The notes under the pieces were generated by a model. The model did not search any database. It was not told the origin of the DNA and saw nothing but the letters and a program-made list of their open reading frames with translations. Below, piece after piece: positions 45,191 through 55,800 of a stretch of 64,000 bases of DNA (positions within the stretch are counted from its first letter, which is position 1; every line of letters begins with the position of its first letter). Location of the stretch: the NCBI GenBank assembly GCA_965220185.1, contig OZ244807.1:2542001-2606000 (forward strand), written 5' to 3'. The position numbers and the translations under genes are program-made. The stretch comes from Azotimanducus sp965220185. GTDB taxonomy: Bacteria > Pseudomonadota > Gammaproteobacteria > Pseudomonadales > Azotimanducaceae.

Positions 45191-46162
45191 TCACCCAAAC
45201 AATACCTGATTGAGCCAAGGCAGCCCAAACGCCAGCAGCACGCTGATAAGCAGGCCAGCGAGCGCCTTGGCCGCATCGAGCGAGACGGTCCTCAACGTGC
45301 GTTTGAACTCGGTATCTGCAAGGTACAAGGAGAGCGCGAACTCGCGTCCCGCGAGCAATCCCAAAAACACCCAGGTCGTGCTCATTGGGATATTGCTGAG
45401 TTCCTTGAACACCAGCAGCACGATCCCATAGATGAAGTCAATGATAGTGGCGGCGCGAATATCCGTGGTGTCCGTCTTTGACAGCACGATCTTCTGAATC
45501 GCGCCGCCGAAGGTATAGAAGATATAGCCCTGCATGGCGACCAAGGCAAGCACGCCGAAGGCCAGCCATTCGAGCGGAAGCTGCCGCGGCAGGTAGACGA
45601 AGATATTGGCGAGGTCCTGAATCAGCCATTGGCTCCAAAGGAACGCCGTTGAACTCCATTGGAGGAACACCCAGTATGTTGGGATGGACTCGCCCTTGGT
45701 TCGGTGGAAATACTCGGTGGCGCGGTGGAAGACCAGCCGAAACAGCACGATGGCAACGATGAACGCCGTCAGGTAGCCAAGCGCGGACTTGGCGAGCATG
45801 GCGCCAATATTGCTGAAGGTGAAGACCGAGAGGACCAGAAACGTCGTGCTCACCGGCACACCCAAGCGCGTCAGAATCAGGAGCGCGAGGGGCGGTATCA
45901 CATGCATCCAGCTGATGCCGCCATCGGGGGTCGGGAACCTTTCCAAGCGCCCGTAGGCGACATCGCCGTCATTGACCAGCCAGCCATAGGCGAGGACAGT
46001 GCAGAGAATTCCTGAGCCAAATATCCACAGCACCCACCAAGGGCGGTGGGCGTTGGATGAGAGGAAAGTGCCAAGCGTCTGAATCGAGTCGTTGGCAACA
46101 ACCGCGTAAGCCGCCAGCAAGAAGCCGACGATCATGTAGATTTCGATGAGGGAAATTGGCAC
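45191..46162 (-). CDS. PiT-like inorganic phosphate transporter family membrane protein
   Basis: 323 residues from a GTG start, with about nine hydrophobic segments. The two inverted family repeats show as VVANDSIQTLGTFLSSN near the N-terminus and FKELSNIPMSTTWVFLGLLA near the C-terminus; PiT proteins have GxNDxxNxxGT at these places. GVPVSTTFLVLSVFTF gives the usual P-S-T-T motif. It may carry phosphate or another anion across the inner membrane; the motifs are looser than in PitA, so the substrate is uncertain. Confidence 0.7.
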   Translation of the reverse strand: MPISLIEIYMIVGFLLAAYAVVANDSIQTLGTFLSSNAHRPWWVLWIFGSGILCTVLAYGWLVNDGDVAYGRLERFPTPDGGISWMHVIPPLALLILTRLGVPVSTTFLVLSVFTFSNIGAMLAKSALGYLTAFIVAIVLFRLVFHRATEYFHRTKGESIPTYWVFLQWSSTAFLWSQWLIQDLANIFVYLPRQLPLEWLAFGVLALVAMQGYIFYTFGGAIQKIVLSKTDTTDIRAATIIDFIYGIVLLVFKELSNIPMSTTWVFLGLLAGREFALSLYLADTEFKRTLRTVSLDAAKALAGLLISVLLAFGLPWLNQVLFG

Positions 46163-46289
46163 AGAGCGAGAGTGCGACTTAACGCTTATTTTATACCGCT
46201 TGCCAGTCGTGTCCCACGAAAAAGCGGCTGATATGCAAAAGTTGACAGAATGCTATCTCCGCCAATGCCCGATATGAGAGTCCATCACA

Positions 46290-47357
46290 TCACGCTAGGG
46301 ATTCGAGCAACTCGCCAGCCCGCTGCATCAAAGGCTTCATTGAGCGCTTGGTTTCTTCCCAGGTTGCGTCGACCCGCTTGCCGCGCCTGTGCAAGCTCAG
46401 GTTAAAGCCAGTAATGATGGCGAACTTGTAGCACGCGAGCGCCCGATACCACGCAATATCAGAGACGCTCTCTCCCCAGGCTTCAACGTAGAGGGCTTCA
46501 AGGCGTGCCGCGTCAAGAAAGTGGCCGCGGCCTTGGCCGGGCGTCCACGCCTGCCTATCGCTGAACGTGCATATCCAGCCGAGATCATTCAAGACTGCGC
46601 CGATGCCAGTGAGTTCCCAATCGATCACCGCTAGCAATCTTGGCTGATCTTGCGAGCAAAACAAGTTGGCCGACTGGAAGTCACCATGACACAGGCCGGT
46701 GTGGGCTTGCTTGGGACACTTCTCAAGCAAAAGCCCGCGCACGCTCGCGGCGCTGCCAAGCCTGTGCGCATCCGCAGCGCGCTCAAGGAAGGTATCCCAG
46801 CGCGTCACATCCTCGTCGAGCGGCACAGGCGCACCAAGATAGCCGACCCGATTTGTATCGATACGATGGATGCCAGCCAAGGCCCGCATCGCTTCACGCC
46901 CGATCTGCAAGAGTTGATCTTTCTTCAATCGCCCCGCCCACTCGCCCTTGCCAAGCCGCAGGACATCGCCCTGCAAAAGCTCGGTGACAAAGTATGGACT
47001 GCCAAACCACTTCTGGTCGTCGCCCGACCACTTGACGCTGCAATGCGGCACATCGCTGCCTTCAAGCGCATTCAAAGCCGCAACCTGACGCAATACATCC
47101 GCCGTGCCGCGCCAGCGCACGTTAGGCGGCGGCAAGCGAATGAACCAGGAATCGCGCGCATCTCCAGCCTGCACGGTAAATCCCCATGCGAAGCCAGCGT
47201 GACCGGGCATGACTTCGATATGTACGATCTCAGCAGTCGAATCGTCATATTTGTCGCGGCAGAACGCTGCGAGCCGCCGCTGCATCTCGTCGATGTCGAG
47301 GATATTGGCCAAGCTGTGCGCTTCGCTACTCAGGTGCGGGACCAGGAAAATCCTCAC
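46290..47357 (-). CDS. Aminoglycoside-phosphotransferase-like (APH) kinase family protein
   Basis: 355 residues if started at GTG 47357, overlapping the acyl-CoA ligase end by 32 bases; an ATG at 47285 is the main alternative. Kinase signs are HTGLCHGDFQSANLFC (catalytic loop HGDFxxxN) and LAVIDWELTGIG (metal-binding Asp), with an N-terminal lobe GFAWGFTVQAG. Similar proteins next to acyl-CoA ligases or dehydrogenases are thought to phosphorylate small hydroxylated acids. The overlap with the ligase supports a joint pathway. Confidence 0.82.
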   Translation of the reverse strand: MRIFLVPHLSSEAHSLANILDIDEMQRRLAAFCRDKYDDSTAEIVHIEVMPGHAGFAWGFTVQAGDARDSWFIRLPPPNVRWRGTADVLRQVAALNALEGSDVPHCSVKWSGDDQKWFGSPYFVTELLQGDVLRLGKGEWAGRLKKDQLLQIGREAMRALAGIHRIDTNRVGYLGAPVPLDEDVTRWDTFLERAADAHRLGSAASVRGLLLEKCPKQAHTGLCHGDFQSANLFCSQDQPRLLAVIDWELTGIGAVLNDLGWICTFSDRQAWTPGQGRGHFLDAARLEALYVEAWGESVSDIAWYRALACYKFAIITGFNLSLHRRGKRVDATWEETKRSMKPLMQRAGELLESLA

Positions 47358-48873
47358 GCAGCAATCGCTTCAAGATCTTGCCGCTTGGATTACGCGGAAT
47401 GACATCGATGAACGCCATGCCTTTCGGCATCTTGAAGCGTGCGAGGCGGGCATCAAGAAAGGTCATGATGTCGGCTTCCGAAGGTCGCTTCTCAGCATCG
47501 GCGGCGACGAGTATCGCGAAGGGCGATTCGCCCCAGCGCTCGCTCGGCTGGCCGATCACTGCGGCTTCGCGAACATCTGGATGTTCGATGAGAAGATTCT
47601 CGATTTCCGCAGGGTAGATGTTCTCGCCACCAGAAATGATCATGTCCTTCTTGCGGTCTTGGATGGTGACGAATCCATCCTCGTCCATAATCGCAATATC
47701 GCCCGTGTGCAGCCAGCCATCTTGCAGCGTCTGTTCGCTGGCTTCTGGCTGGTTCCAATAGGCATGCATGATGTGCGGGCCGCGCACAACCACTTCGCCC
47801 GGCATGTTCGGCGCACATTCGCTGCCCACCGCGTCGATAATTTTGACTTTGGTGTGGAAGAATGCCTTGCCCGTCGAACCCGCGCGACGAATAGCATTCG
47901 CGCCATCGATCACGCACGCCGGACCACAGGTTTCGGTGAGTCCGTAGATCTGGTGGATTTCTATGCCGCGCTTCGCGTATTGCTGAATCAGCGCCACCGG
48001 CACAGGCGCCGCACCGCTTAGCATCCAACGCAAGCTTGATGTATCGAAGGCGTCATTGCCTGGCACCTGCATCATGAAGTTGAGCATGGCGGGGACTGCA
48101 AGACCTGTGTTGACCGATTCCTTCTCGATCAGTTCCCATGTGAGCTGGGGATCAAAGCTCCTCAACACCACCGAAGTCGCGCCCTGGTAGGTGTTCATCA
48201 CTACCGGCGTCAAGGCCCCGACATGAAACATCGGCAACAGCGAGATGTACCTGTCCGCTGGCCGCAAGTCGAGGACTGGCGACATGGTGAGCACCGCCCA
48301 GAGCGATGTTCGATGCGAATGCACGACGCCTTTTGGTAGTCCGGTGGTGCCTGAGGTGTACATGATGTAGAGTATGTCCTCGTCGCCACAGGTGACTTCA
48401 GGCTCCGCTTCGCTCGCATCGGCCACAAAATCCGCATAGATGCGCGTTCCCGGCAGCGCGGTCGATGGCAGCACATGCAACCATTCGCGCACACTGGTTT
48501 TGTTCGCTGATTTGAGTGTTTCGACAGCTTCCACGAAGGGGTCGTCAAAGATCAGCCATGTGGCCCCGCTATCCGCAATAATGAATTCAAGCTCAGGGGC
48601 AGTTAGCCGCCAGTTGAGCGGCACTACGACAGCCCCGATCTTGGCAAGTCCTAGATACGCTTCAACGAATTCGATGCCGTTCATAAGCAGGAACGCGACC
48701 CGCGTGCCGGGCGTGACGCCCGCCTCGCGAAAGGCATTGGCAAGCTTGTTCGCGCGCGCGTTCAGCTCGGAGAAGGTGTAGCGCGCGCCCGTCTCGCCTT
48801 GTACATAGGCTTCCAAGTCGGGCGAAAGCTGCGCCCGCCGCGTCAGTAGGCCACCTATATTGTGCTGCATCAA
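47326..48873 (-). CDS. Acyl-CoA synthetase / AMP-dependent ligase
   Basis: 515 residues. Adenylate-forming enzyme with the P-loop YIMYTSGTTGLPKGVVHSH (about residue 170), the A5 motif QIYGLTETCGP, the A7 hinge WLHTGDIAIMDEDGF and C-terminal IISGGENIYPAEIENLL, ending with the catalytic Lys in NPSGKILKRLLRE. It activates a carboxylic acid as acyl-AMP and transfers it to CoA. Chain length cannot be read from the sequence. In an operon with the APH-like kinase. Confidence 0.93.
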   Translation of the reverse strand: MMQHNIGGLLTRRAQLSPDLEAYVQGETGARYTFSELNARANKLANAFREAGVTPGTRVAFLLMNGIEFVEAYLGLAKIGAVVVPLNWRLTAPELEFIIADSGATWLIFDDPFVEAVETLKSANKTSVREWLHVLPSTALPGTRIYADFVADASEAEPEVTCGDEDILYIMYTSGTTGLPKGVVHSHRTSLWAVLTMSPVLDLRPADRYISLLPMFHVGALTPVVMNTYQGATSVVLRSFDPQLTWELIEKESVNTGLAVPAMLNFMMQVPGNDAFDTSSLRWMLSGAAPVPVALIQQYAKRGIEIHQIYGLTETCGPACVIDGANAIRRAGSTGKAFFHTKVKIIDAVGSECAPNMPGEVVVRGPHIMHAYWNQPEASEQTLQDGWLHTGDIAIMDEDGFVTIQDRKKDMIISGGENIYPAEIENLLIEHPDVREAAVIGQPSERWGESPFAILVAADAEKRPSEADIMTFLDARLARFKMPKGMAFIDVIPRNPSGKILKRLLREDFPGPAPE

Positions 48874-49029
48874 ATGCCACCTCGGCGAGCATGTTGCGGG
48901 CAGGCATTATATCCATTCGCTGCTTAAATTCTCCGCCGTGGCGCTGTGTATAATCGTCCACATGCGTGATACAAAAACTCTTCAAGTTGGAGGGTTGAGC
49001 ACTACCGGCTATTCGCAATAGCGTCCCAC

Positions 49030-50223
49030 ATGTTCTTCAGTTCACTCGAATCCCTGCCACCCGATTCCATTCTCGGCCTGATGACTGCGTATCGGGCTGA
49101 TCCGAGCCCTTGCAAGGTGGATCTGTCGGTGGGCATCTACCGCGAAGAATCAGGCGAGACGCCAATCATGCGCGCGGTGCGGCAGGCAGAAGAGCAAATC
49201 ATCAACGAACAGGGCACAAAAGCCTACATCTCGCCCATCGGTATTGAAGGATTCCGTTCAGGCGTCGCTGATCTCGTGTTTGGTGACGACGCCAGAGCCT
49301 TGCGACCACGAACTGCCTGTTTGCAAACAATGGGTGGCTGCGGCGCTTTGCACGTCGCTGGCAGCATTTATGCTCGCGCAGTCAAAAATGGCGTGGCCTA
49401 TGTCAGCACACCGACGTGGGGCAATCACTTCGGGCTGCTCGACGGCGCGCGGCTAGGTGTCAATGAATACCCCTATTACGACCCGCAGCGGCATCTGCTG
49501 CACATTGACCAGATGCTCGACTGCCTGCGCCGCGCGCGCGCGCGCAGCCTCGTTGTCCTGCAGGTGGACTGCCACAACCCGACTGGCGCCGACCCGAACG
49601 CCGCCGAGTGGGACGCCATACTCGATGTCATTGAAGAGCGCTCGCTGCTGCCGCTTTTCGACCTCGCCTATCAAGGCATGGGCACGAGCCTCGACGCGGA
49701 TGCCCTGCCAGTGCGCAAGGCCGCAAAGCGCCTCCCGGAGCTCATGGTCGCGGTCTCAACCTCGAAGAACTTTGGCCTCTATCGCGAACGCACCGGCGCG
49801 CTCATCGCACTCGCCGAAACACCGTCGCAGGTCGAAGTCCTGGAAAGCCAAATGAAGGACATCACGCGCGGCATGTATTCGATGCCGCCTGCGCACGGCG
49901 CGTTGATTGTCGAACGCATACTTGGCGACGTTCATCTTCGCGCCGAATGGTGCCAGGAGCTTGAGGCCATGCGACTTCGCATCGACCAATACAGGCAGCG
50001 ACTGAAGACAGCCTTGCAAGCCCGGCGCCCGGACCTCGATCTCGAATGGCTCACTGACCAGCGCGGCATGTTTTCGCTGCTCGGCATTGATCGCGGTGAT
50101 GTGGAAACACTGCGCCGCGAGCGTCACATCTACATGATCGCGGACAGTCGCATCAACATTGCCGGGATCAATGACGACAACCTTGAAGTCGTTGCCTCGT
50201 CCGTCGCACCGCTGCTGAAGTAG
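49030..50223 (+). CDS. Aspartate/aromatic aminotransferase
   Basis: 397 residues, class I PLP enzyme of the AspC/TyrB type. N-terminal FFSSLESLPPDSILGLMTAY and KVDLSVGIYREESGETPIM are typical; the cofactor Lys lies in VAVSTSKNFGLYRERTGALI (about residue 245), with Asp in LPLFDLAYQGMG and Arg near DSRINIAGI. It transfers amino groups between aspartate or aromatic amino acids and 2-oxoglutarate. It is followed 46 bases later by another aminotransferase. Confidence 0.93.
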   Translation: MFFSSLESLPPDSILGLMTAYRADPSPCKVDLSVGIYREESGETPIMRAVRQAEEQIINEQGTKAYISPIGIEGFRSGVADLVFGDDARALRPRTACLQTMGGCGALHVAGSIYARAVKNGVAYVSTPTWGNHFGLLDGARLGVNEYPYYDPQRHLLHIDQMLDCLRRARARSLVVLQVDCHNPTGADPNAAEWDAILDVIEERSLLPLFDLAYQGMGTSLDADALPVRKAAKRLPELMVAVSTSKNFGLYRERTGALIALAETPSQVEVLESQMKDITRGMYSMPPAHGALIVERILGDVHLRAEWCQELEAMRLRIDQYRQRLKTALQARRPDLDLEWLTDQRGMFSLLGIDRGDVETLRRERHIYMIADSRINIAGINDDNLEVVASSVAPLLK

Positions 50224-50269
50224 CGTTGCTGAAAGTCATGCGCCAGATTGAGCGGAGCGAAGCGACGCA

Positions 50270-51589
50270 ATGAACCGCAAAGGCATCGTCTATCCTTTTG
50301 CGTCGCAAGAAAGCACTCTTGAGATCGTCAAAGCCGAAGGCTCGTGGCTCTATACGCGCGACGGCCAGAAGATCCTCGATGCTGGCGGCGGTGCGATCGT
50401 CTGCAATGTTGGACATGCGCGAGATGATGTGCTGCATGCCTATGTTGAAGGGCAGCGCGAGGGCTATGTGCTGCCGCCATGGCGTTCACCTGTTCGAACC
50501 GAGCTATGCGAGAGGCTTATCCGCGATTGGCTACCGCCGGGGATGACGCGCATGCAATTTGTCTGCAGTGGTTCTGAAGCCATCGAGACCGCTGCCAAAA
50601 TTGCCTTGCAATATCATGCGGCGCGGGGCGAAAAGAGTCGCTGGCAATTTATTGTTCGCACCCCCTCGTACCACGGCACCACGCTCACGACCGCAGCGCT
50701 CTCCGGCCATCCGTCGCGGCGCGCAGGCATAGAAGCCGCACTCCACGAATATCCCCGGATCGATGCCCCCTACCCTTTACGGGCGCCAGCTGACATGCCC
50801 AAGGAAGAATTGTCCGATTTCTATCTCGATCAACTTCGAGATTGCATCGACACAATCGGTGCCGAGCACATCGCCGCGTTTGTGGCCGAGCCGATTGTCG
50901 GTTCATCGGGCGGCATGATCGTACCACCCGATGGCTACTGGCCGGGCGTTCGCGCAATCTGTGACGCGCACGGTATTCTGCTCATCGCCGACGAAGTGAT
51001 GACCGGATTTGCGCGCACGGGCACCAAGTTCGCACTCAATCATTGGCAAGTGCGCCCGGATATTCTGGTGGCGGGCAAGGGGCTCGCAGGCGGTCATGCA
51101 CCGATCAATGGCGTGTTCGCGAGAAGCGAGATTGGCGAAACCATCGAAGCCGCTGGCATGACCGTCATGTTCCATACCTATTCCGCGCTCTCCGGACCGT
51201 GCGCTGCGGCCACCGAAGTCCTCGGCATTCTCGCGCGCGAAAAGCTCATCGAACGAAGCAAAGCGCTCGGCGCCAAGCTCATGCAGGACCTTCGAGAGAG
51301 CCTGTCCGACGTTCCGCAGGTCGCCGAAGTGCGCGGCAGGGGCTTGCTCATCGGCATCGAAGTCGTGCAAGACCGGGATACTCTTGAGCGCTATGCTCGC
51401 GAGGATGCGATGTCTGACAAAATTCTCGCCGAAGCCATGCGACGCGACCTGTTCTTTTATCCCGGCGGCACTGGCGAGGTGCGCGACATACTCTGTCTCG
51501 GCCCGCCGCTCAATACATCGGCCACAGACCTTGATCGCATCTCCGGGATCATGCGTGATTCGATTCTTGCGGCAACGTCAAAAAGGTGA
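50270..51589 (+). CDS. Class III aminotransferase (omega-amino acid type)
   Basis: 439 residues. PLP motifs: CSGSEAIETAAKIALQYH, TPSYHGTTLTTAALSG, ILLIADEVMTGFARTGTKFA (Asp binding the pyridine N), and Lys in ILVAGKGLAGGHAPI (about residue 272). It resembles enzymes acting on beta-alanine, GABA or diamines. Its end overlaps the convergent tilS end by 12 bases. Pairing with the aspartate-type aminotransferase suggests amino-acid turnover. Confidence 0.9.
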   Translation: MNRKGIVYPFASQESTLEIVKAEGSWLYTRDGQKILDAGGGAIVCNVGHARDDVLHAYVEGQREGYVLPPWRSPVRTELCERLIRDWLPPGMTRMQFVCSGSEAIETAAKIALQYHAARGEKSRWQFIVRTPSYHGTTLTTAALSGHPSRRAGIEAALHEYPRIDAPYPLRAPADMPKEELSDFYLDQLRDCIDTIGAEHIAAFVAEPIVGSSGGMIVPPDGYWPGVRAICDAHGILLIADEVMTGFARTGTKFALNHWQVRPDILVAGKGLAGGHAPINGVFARSEIGETIEAAGMTVMFHTYSALSGPCAAATEVLGILAREKLIERSKALGAKLMQDLRESLSDVPQVAEVRGRGLLIGIEVVQDRDTLERYAREDAMSDKILAEAMRRDLFFYPGGTGEVRDILCLGPPLNTSATDLDRISGIMRDSILAATSKR

Positions 51590-52864
51590 CCATTCGATCA
51601 GCCAGCCCTCGTCCTTGACGAAGGCATCGTCAATCGCGATGCCCGCAACCGACACCAGATCGTCCCCAGCATACAGAAGCGGCCAGCGTTCACGCTGCCA
51701 CGGCGGTACAGCAGCCTCCTGAAAGAGGCGCGAGACTTTCTTGCCCACGCCGCTCACACGAAGTCGCTCACCACCCATTCTGAAGCGGATCTCAAGTTGC
51801 TCGAAATCTTGACCGATGCACGCGCGGCGCCGAGCTGCCTTCGCCTCGGCCCGCAGCTCGCCGTGCGGCAGGCGGAGCGCATCAGCAAGTTGCCATGCGT
51901 AGTCTGGCTCGATGTCCACCTGAGAGCGAGGGCGCAATACCAATTTGCCACCAAACTGAGCAAGCTTCATCTCTGAGCCAAGTAAGAATTCGCCCGGGCG
52001 GCCGCTTGCGAAGCGCGTCAGCATTTCTTGCAGATGCCCTTGCGAGATCGCATGGACGCCCATGGACGCAAGCGAACGCCGCAGCGCTTTTCCGCGCAGC
52101 GCTTCCGGCAAGGCCAGCAGCTGTTTGATTGACAAGCTGAACTCATCAACGCGAACCTTCTCAGCGCTGCGAGAAACAAAGGCGTCATATGCCGCGAACT
52201 CGGCTTGCAAGGACTCGGCCGAGCGTGCAATCGACCTCACCGCATCTGGCCATCGCTGAGCGAGCACGGGCAGCACCTGGTGACGAATAAAGTTGCGATC
52301 GCGGGTCCGGTCCTGATTCGACGGATCTTCGAACCACTTGAGGCCATGCGCTGCGGCGTAGTCTTTGAGACGCTCGCGAGGCAGGTGAAGCAAGGGGCGC
52401 AGCAGCCTGCCCTCGGCATGAGCGCGCTCACGCGGCATGGCGCGCAGAAGTTCGACGGGCGCCCCACGCATCAATCGCATCAGCAAGGTCTCGGCTTGAT
52501 CATCGGCGTGATGCGCAAGCAGGAGCGTTTCACCGGGGGCGAGCACTTCTCCCCAGCGCGCGTAGCGAGCCCTTCTCGCGCCCGCCTCCATATTGCCCTT
52601 CTCAGGCACCCCAATGTCGTCACATTCGAAGGACACGCCGAATTCTCGCGCTACATTTCGGCAGTGCAATGCCATGTCCCCGGCTTCAACAATAAGGCCG
52701 TGATTGAGATGATGCGCCGTCAGCCGTTCCTTCTCGCCCGCCTTTTCAAGTGTCCTTGCAGCAGCGTGAAGGAGCACCGTCGAATCCATGCCGCCGCTAA
52801 AGCCAATGCGCAGCCTGCCCTGCGGCAAGGCGCGCATTGCCGCTTCGATGGCATCATGCGCCAC
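51578..52864 (-). CDS. tilS: tRNA(Ile)-lysidine synthase
   Basis: 428 residues. ATP-pyrophosphatase motif FSGGMDSTVLLHAA (PP-loop, about residue 22), TAHHLNHGL, LLLAHHADDQAETLLMRLMR, and the EDPSNQDRTRDRNFIRHQVL signature specific to TilS; the C-terminal domain has GGERLRVSGVGKKVSRLFQE. It changes C34 of tRNA(Ile2) to lysidine so that AUA codons are read. Starts 4 bases after dnaE; accA, which normally lies between the two in gammaproteobacteria, is absent. Confidence 0.95.
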   Translation of the reverse strand: MAHDAIEAAMRALPQGRLRIGFSGGMDSTVLLHAAARTLEKAGEKERLTAHHLNHGLIVEAGDMALHCRNVAREFGVSFECDDIGVPEKGNMEAGARRARYARWGEVLAPGETLLLAHHADDQAETLLMRLMRGAPVELLRAMPRERAHAEGRLLRPLLHLPRERLKDYAAAHGLKWFEDPSNQDRTRDRNFIRHQVLPVLAQRWPDAVRSIARSAESLQAEFAAYDAFVSRSAEKVRVDEFSLSIKQLLALPEALRGKALRRSLASMGVHAISQGHLQEMLTRFASGRPGEFLLGSEMKLAQFGGKLVLRPRSQVDIEPDYAWQLADALRLPHGELRAEAKAARRRACIGQDFEQLEIRFRMGGERLRVSGVGKKVSRLFQEAAVPPWQRERWPLLYAGDDLVSVAGIAIDDAFVKDEGWLIEWSPF

Positions 52865-52868
52865 GAAG

Positions 52869-55800
52869 CTAGCTACGGTAGCTTAACTGCACGGCCTCGT
52901 CACCGAGCGCCTCGCGCAACAAGCTGAGATTTTCATCGCTCGGCAGGATCGAATAGCGCCGGTCGAGCGAGAGGCTCGCGCGCGCCTCGCCGTTATCGTA
53001 ATGAATCAGCACGCGGCAGGCGCGCGCGCCGCCGTTCTCGCATACGGCATCGAAGGTGCCGCGCAAGGCATCGAGCGTTCTCCCGCCGTTGACATCAAGA
53101 TTGATCGACCTCGCGAACTTATCACGCGCTTCAGCGATGGTGTAAGCGCGCGAAACGCGAATGCGCGCGCCGAAGCCAGGCGTTGTGTCAACACGCTTGG
53201 AGCCTTCAACCAAGAGATACGCCCCTTCTTTGATCTTCTCGCGCTCGGCCTCAAGCACCTTGTCGTAGAACTGCGCTTCGGCGTAATCGATGCCGTTTTC
53301 GATGCGCGCCCATGTCTCTCCGCCTTCGCGTCCACGATGAAAGACGCGCGTGACGATGCCCGCATAGGACACAGCCTTATAGCCCCGCCCGCTGCTGACC
53401 GACACCGATTGTGGGCGCTCTTCGCCTGAAAAGAGCAATTCGCATTCGTGCTTGTAGACATCCATGGGATGGCCGGTCAGATACAGGCCGAGTGCTTGGT
53501 TTTCAAGCTCAAGCCGCCGCAAATCGTCGAGCGGCGGACAGTCCGGGACTCCTAAGGTCGGCAGCTCGATGCCGTCATCGAACATATCGACCACGCCGGC
53601 CGAGCGGCTCTGCTCGCTTTGCGAGACCCATTGCAGGAGATCCTTGACCATGTGCGACATCTTGGCGCGCGACTCGTTTGCAGACCCTTCAAGCAACGCA
53701 TCAAGCGCACCCGCATGAATAAGCTGCTGCAGGGCGGCTTCAGGCAGGTGCTTGCTGCCAACCCGCATGGCGAAGTCCGACATGCTGTCAAAGCGGCCGG
53801 ATTGTCGCGCAAGCACAATCTGCTCGATGAGCGGCCTGCCGACATCCTTGACACCGCCAAGGCCGTAGCGAACACCCGCGCCTTCGGCACGGAAATTGAA
53901 GTGGCTCTCGTTGACATCCGGCGGCAGGCAGTCGAGCCCGAGCGCGGTCACTTCCGGCAGCAGCTTGCGAACGGCGTCCCTGCTGTTGCTGCCGTGCAGC
54001 TCGCTCGACAGCAGCGCCGCCATGAACTCGGCCGGATAATTGGCCTTCAGCCACGCCGTCTGGTACGAGATCAGCGCGTAGGCCGTCGAGTGCGAGCGGT
54101 TGAACCCGTAGCCCGCGAACTTGTCCATCAGGTCGAACACCTTCTCCGCCACCGGGCGACTCACGCCGTTCGCAACCGCGCCCTCCATGAACAGGCCGCG
54201 CTGCCGGTCCATGATCGCCTGGTTCTTCTTGCCCATCGCCGCCCGCAGCACGTCCGCCTGGCCGAGGCTGAACCCCGCGAGCACCTGCGCGAGCCGCATC
54301 ACCTGCTCCTGGAAGAGGATGACGCCGGCCGTCGGCTCGAGCACCTCGCGCATCGCCGGATGCAGGTACTCCGCCTGCTTCCTGCCTTCCCGCACCGCGA
54401 TGAAGTCGTCCACCATGCCCGACTGCAGGGGCCCCGGCCGGTAGAGCGCGAGCAGCGCCGTCAGGTCCGCGAGGTCCTTCGGCCTGATCTCAAGGATGTA
54501 GCGCCGCAGCCCGTCCGACTCCAGCTGGAACACCCCCTTGGTGCGCGCCTCCTGAAGGAGCCTGTAGGTGTCGCCGTCGTCGAGCGGGATGGCCTCGATG
54601 TCGATGTCGAGGCCATGGCGCTCGTTGACGCTGCGCACCGCGTGGTCGATCACCGTCAGCGTGCGCAGCCCGAGGAAGTCGAACTTGATCAGCCCGGCCT
54701 TCTCCACGTCCTTCCAGTCGAACTGCGTCACCGACTCGCCGTGCTCGCCCACCGTCACCGGCAGGTGGCGGCTCAACTCGGACGGCGCGATCACAATGCC
54801 CGCCGCGTGCCGGCCTTCGTTCCGCACCACGCCCTCGAGCCGGTGCGCCGCCTCCATGATCTCGGCGCACTCCGGATCCTCACCGACCAGCCGGCGCAGC
54901 TCCGGCTGCCCGTCGAGCGCCTCTGAAAGCGTGATGTCGAGCTGGTTCGGGATCAGGCGGGCGAGCGTGTCGCCCATGCGGAACGGCTTGCCCTTGGCGC
55001 GCGCCACGTCGCGCACCACCGCCTTCGCCCCCATGGTGCCGAAGGTCACGATCTGCCCCACCGACCCGCGCCCGAAGCGCTCGGCGATGTGCCGCAGCAC
55101 CTGGTCGCGCCGCTCCATGCAGATGTCGATGTCGAAGTCGGGCAGCGAGATGCGCTCGGTGTTGAGGAAGCGCTCGAACAAGAGCCCGTGCTCGATCGGG
55201 TCGAGGCCGGTGATGCCGAGCGCCCACGCCACCAGCGACCCCGCGCCAGAGCCGCGCCCGGGCCCCACCGGGACGCCCTCGCCCTTCGCCCAGCGGATGA
55301 TGCTCATCACCACCAGGAAGTAGCCCGAATACTCCATCGAGCGGATGACGTCGAGCTCGGCGCTCAGCCTCGCCTCATAGACGGCGCGCGCATCCTCGCC
55401 CGCCGCCCGCACCTCGCGCAGCGCCCGCAGGCGCGCTTCGAGCCCCTCCCCGGCGAGGCGCGCCAGGTGGGCGTCGAGCGGCTCGTCCCCGGCGTCCGGG
55501 TACTTCGGGAAGGCGTGCTGGTGGAACGTCATCGGCAGGCTGCAGCGCTTCGCGACCTCGACCGAGTTCCGCAGCGCTTCCGGCAGGTCGCTGAAGAGCG
55601 CGGCCATGTCCGCGCCGCCCTTGAGCCACATGTCCTCGGTGTAGCGCCGCTCGCGCGAAGGATCGTCGATGACGCGCTTCTCCTGCACGCACACGCGAAT
55701 CTCGTGCATCTCATAATCATCCATGCGCGCGAACATGACCTCATGGGTGGCGACGAGCGGCACGCTCCGATTCGACGCCAGTTCGAAGAGTCCGCTTTCC

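Noticed and set aside
45018..45218. 66-codon minus-strand frame after the PiT-like gene
   Set aside because: It starts from a weak codon inside the permease gene and has no recognisable features.
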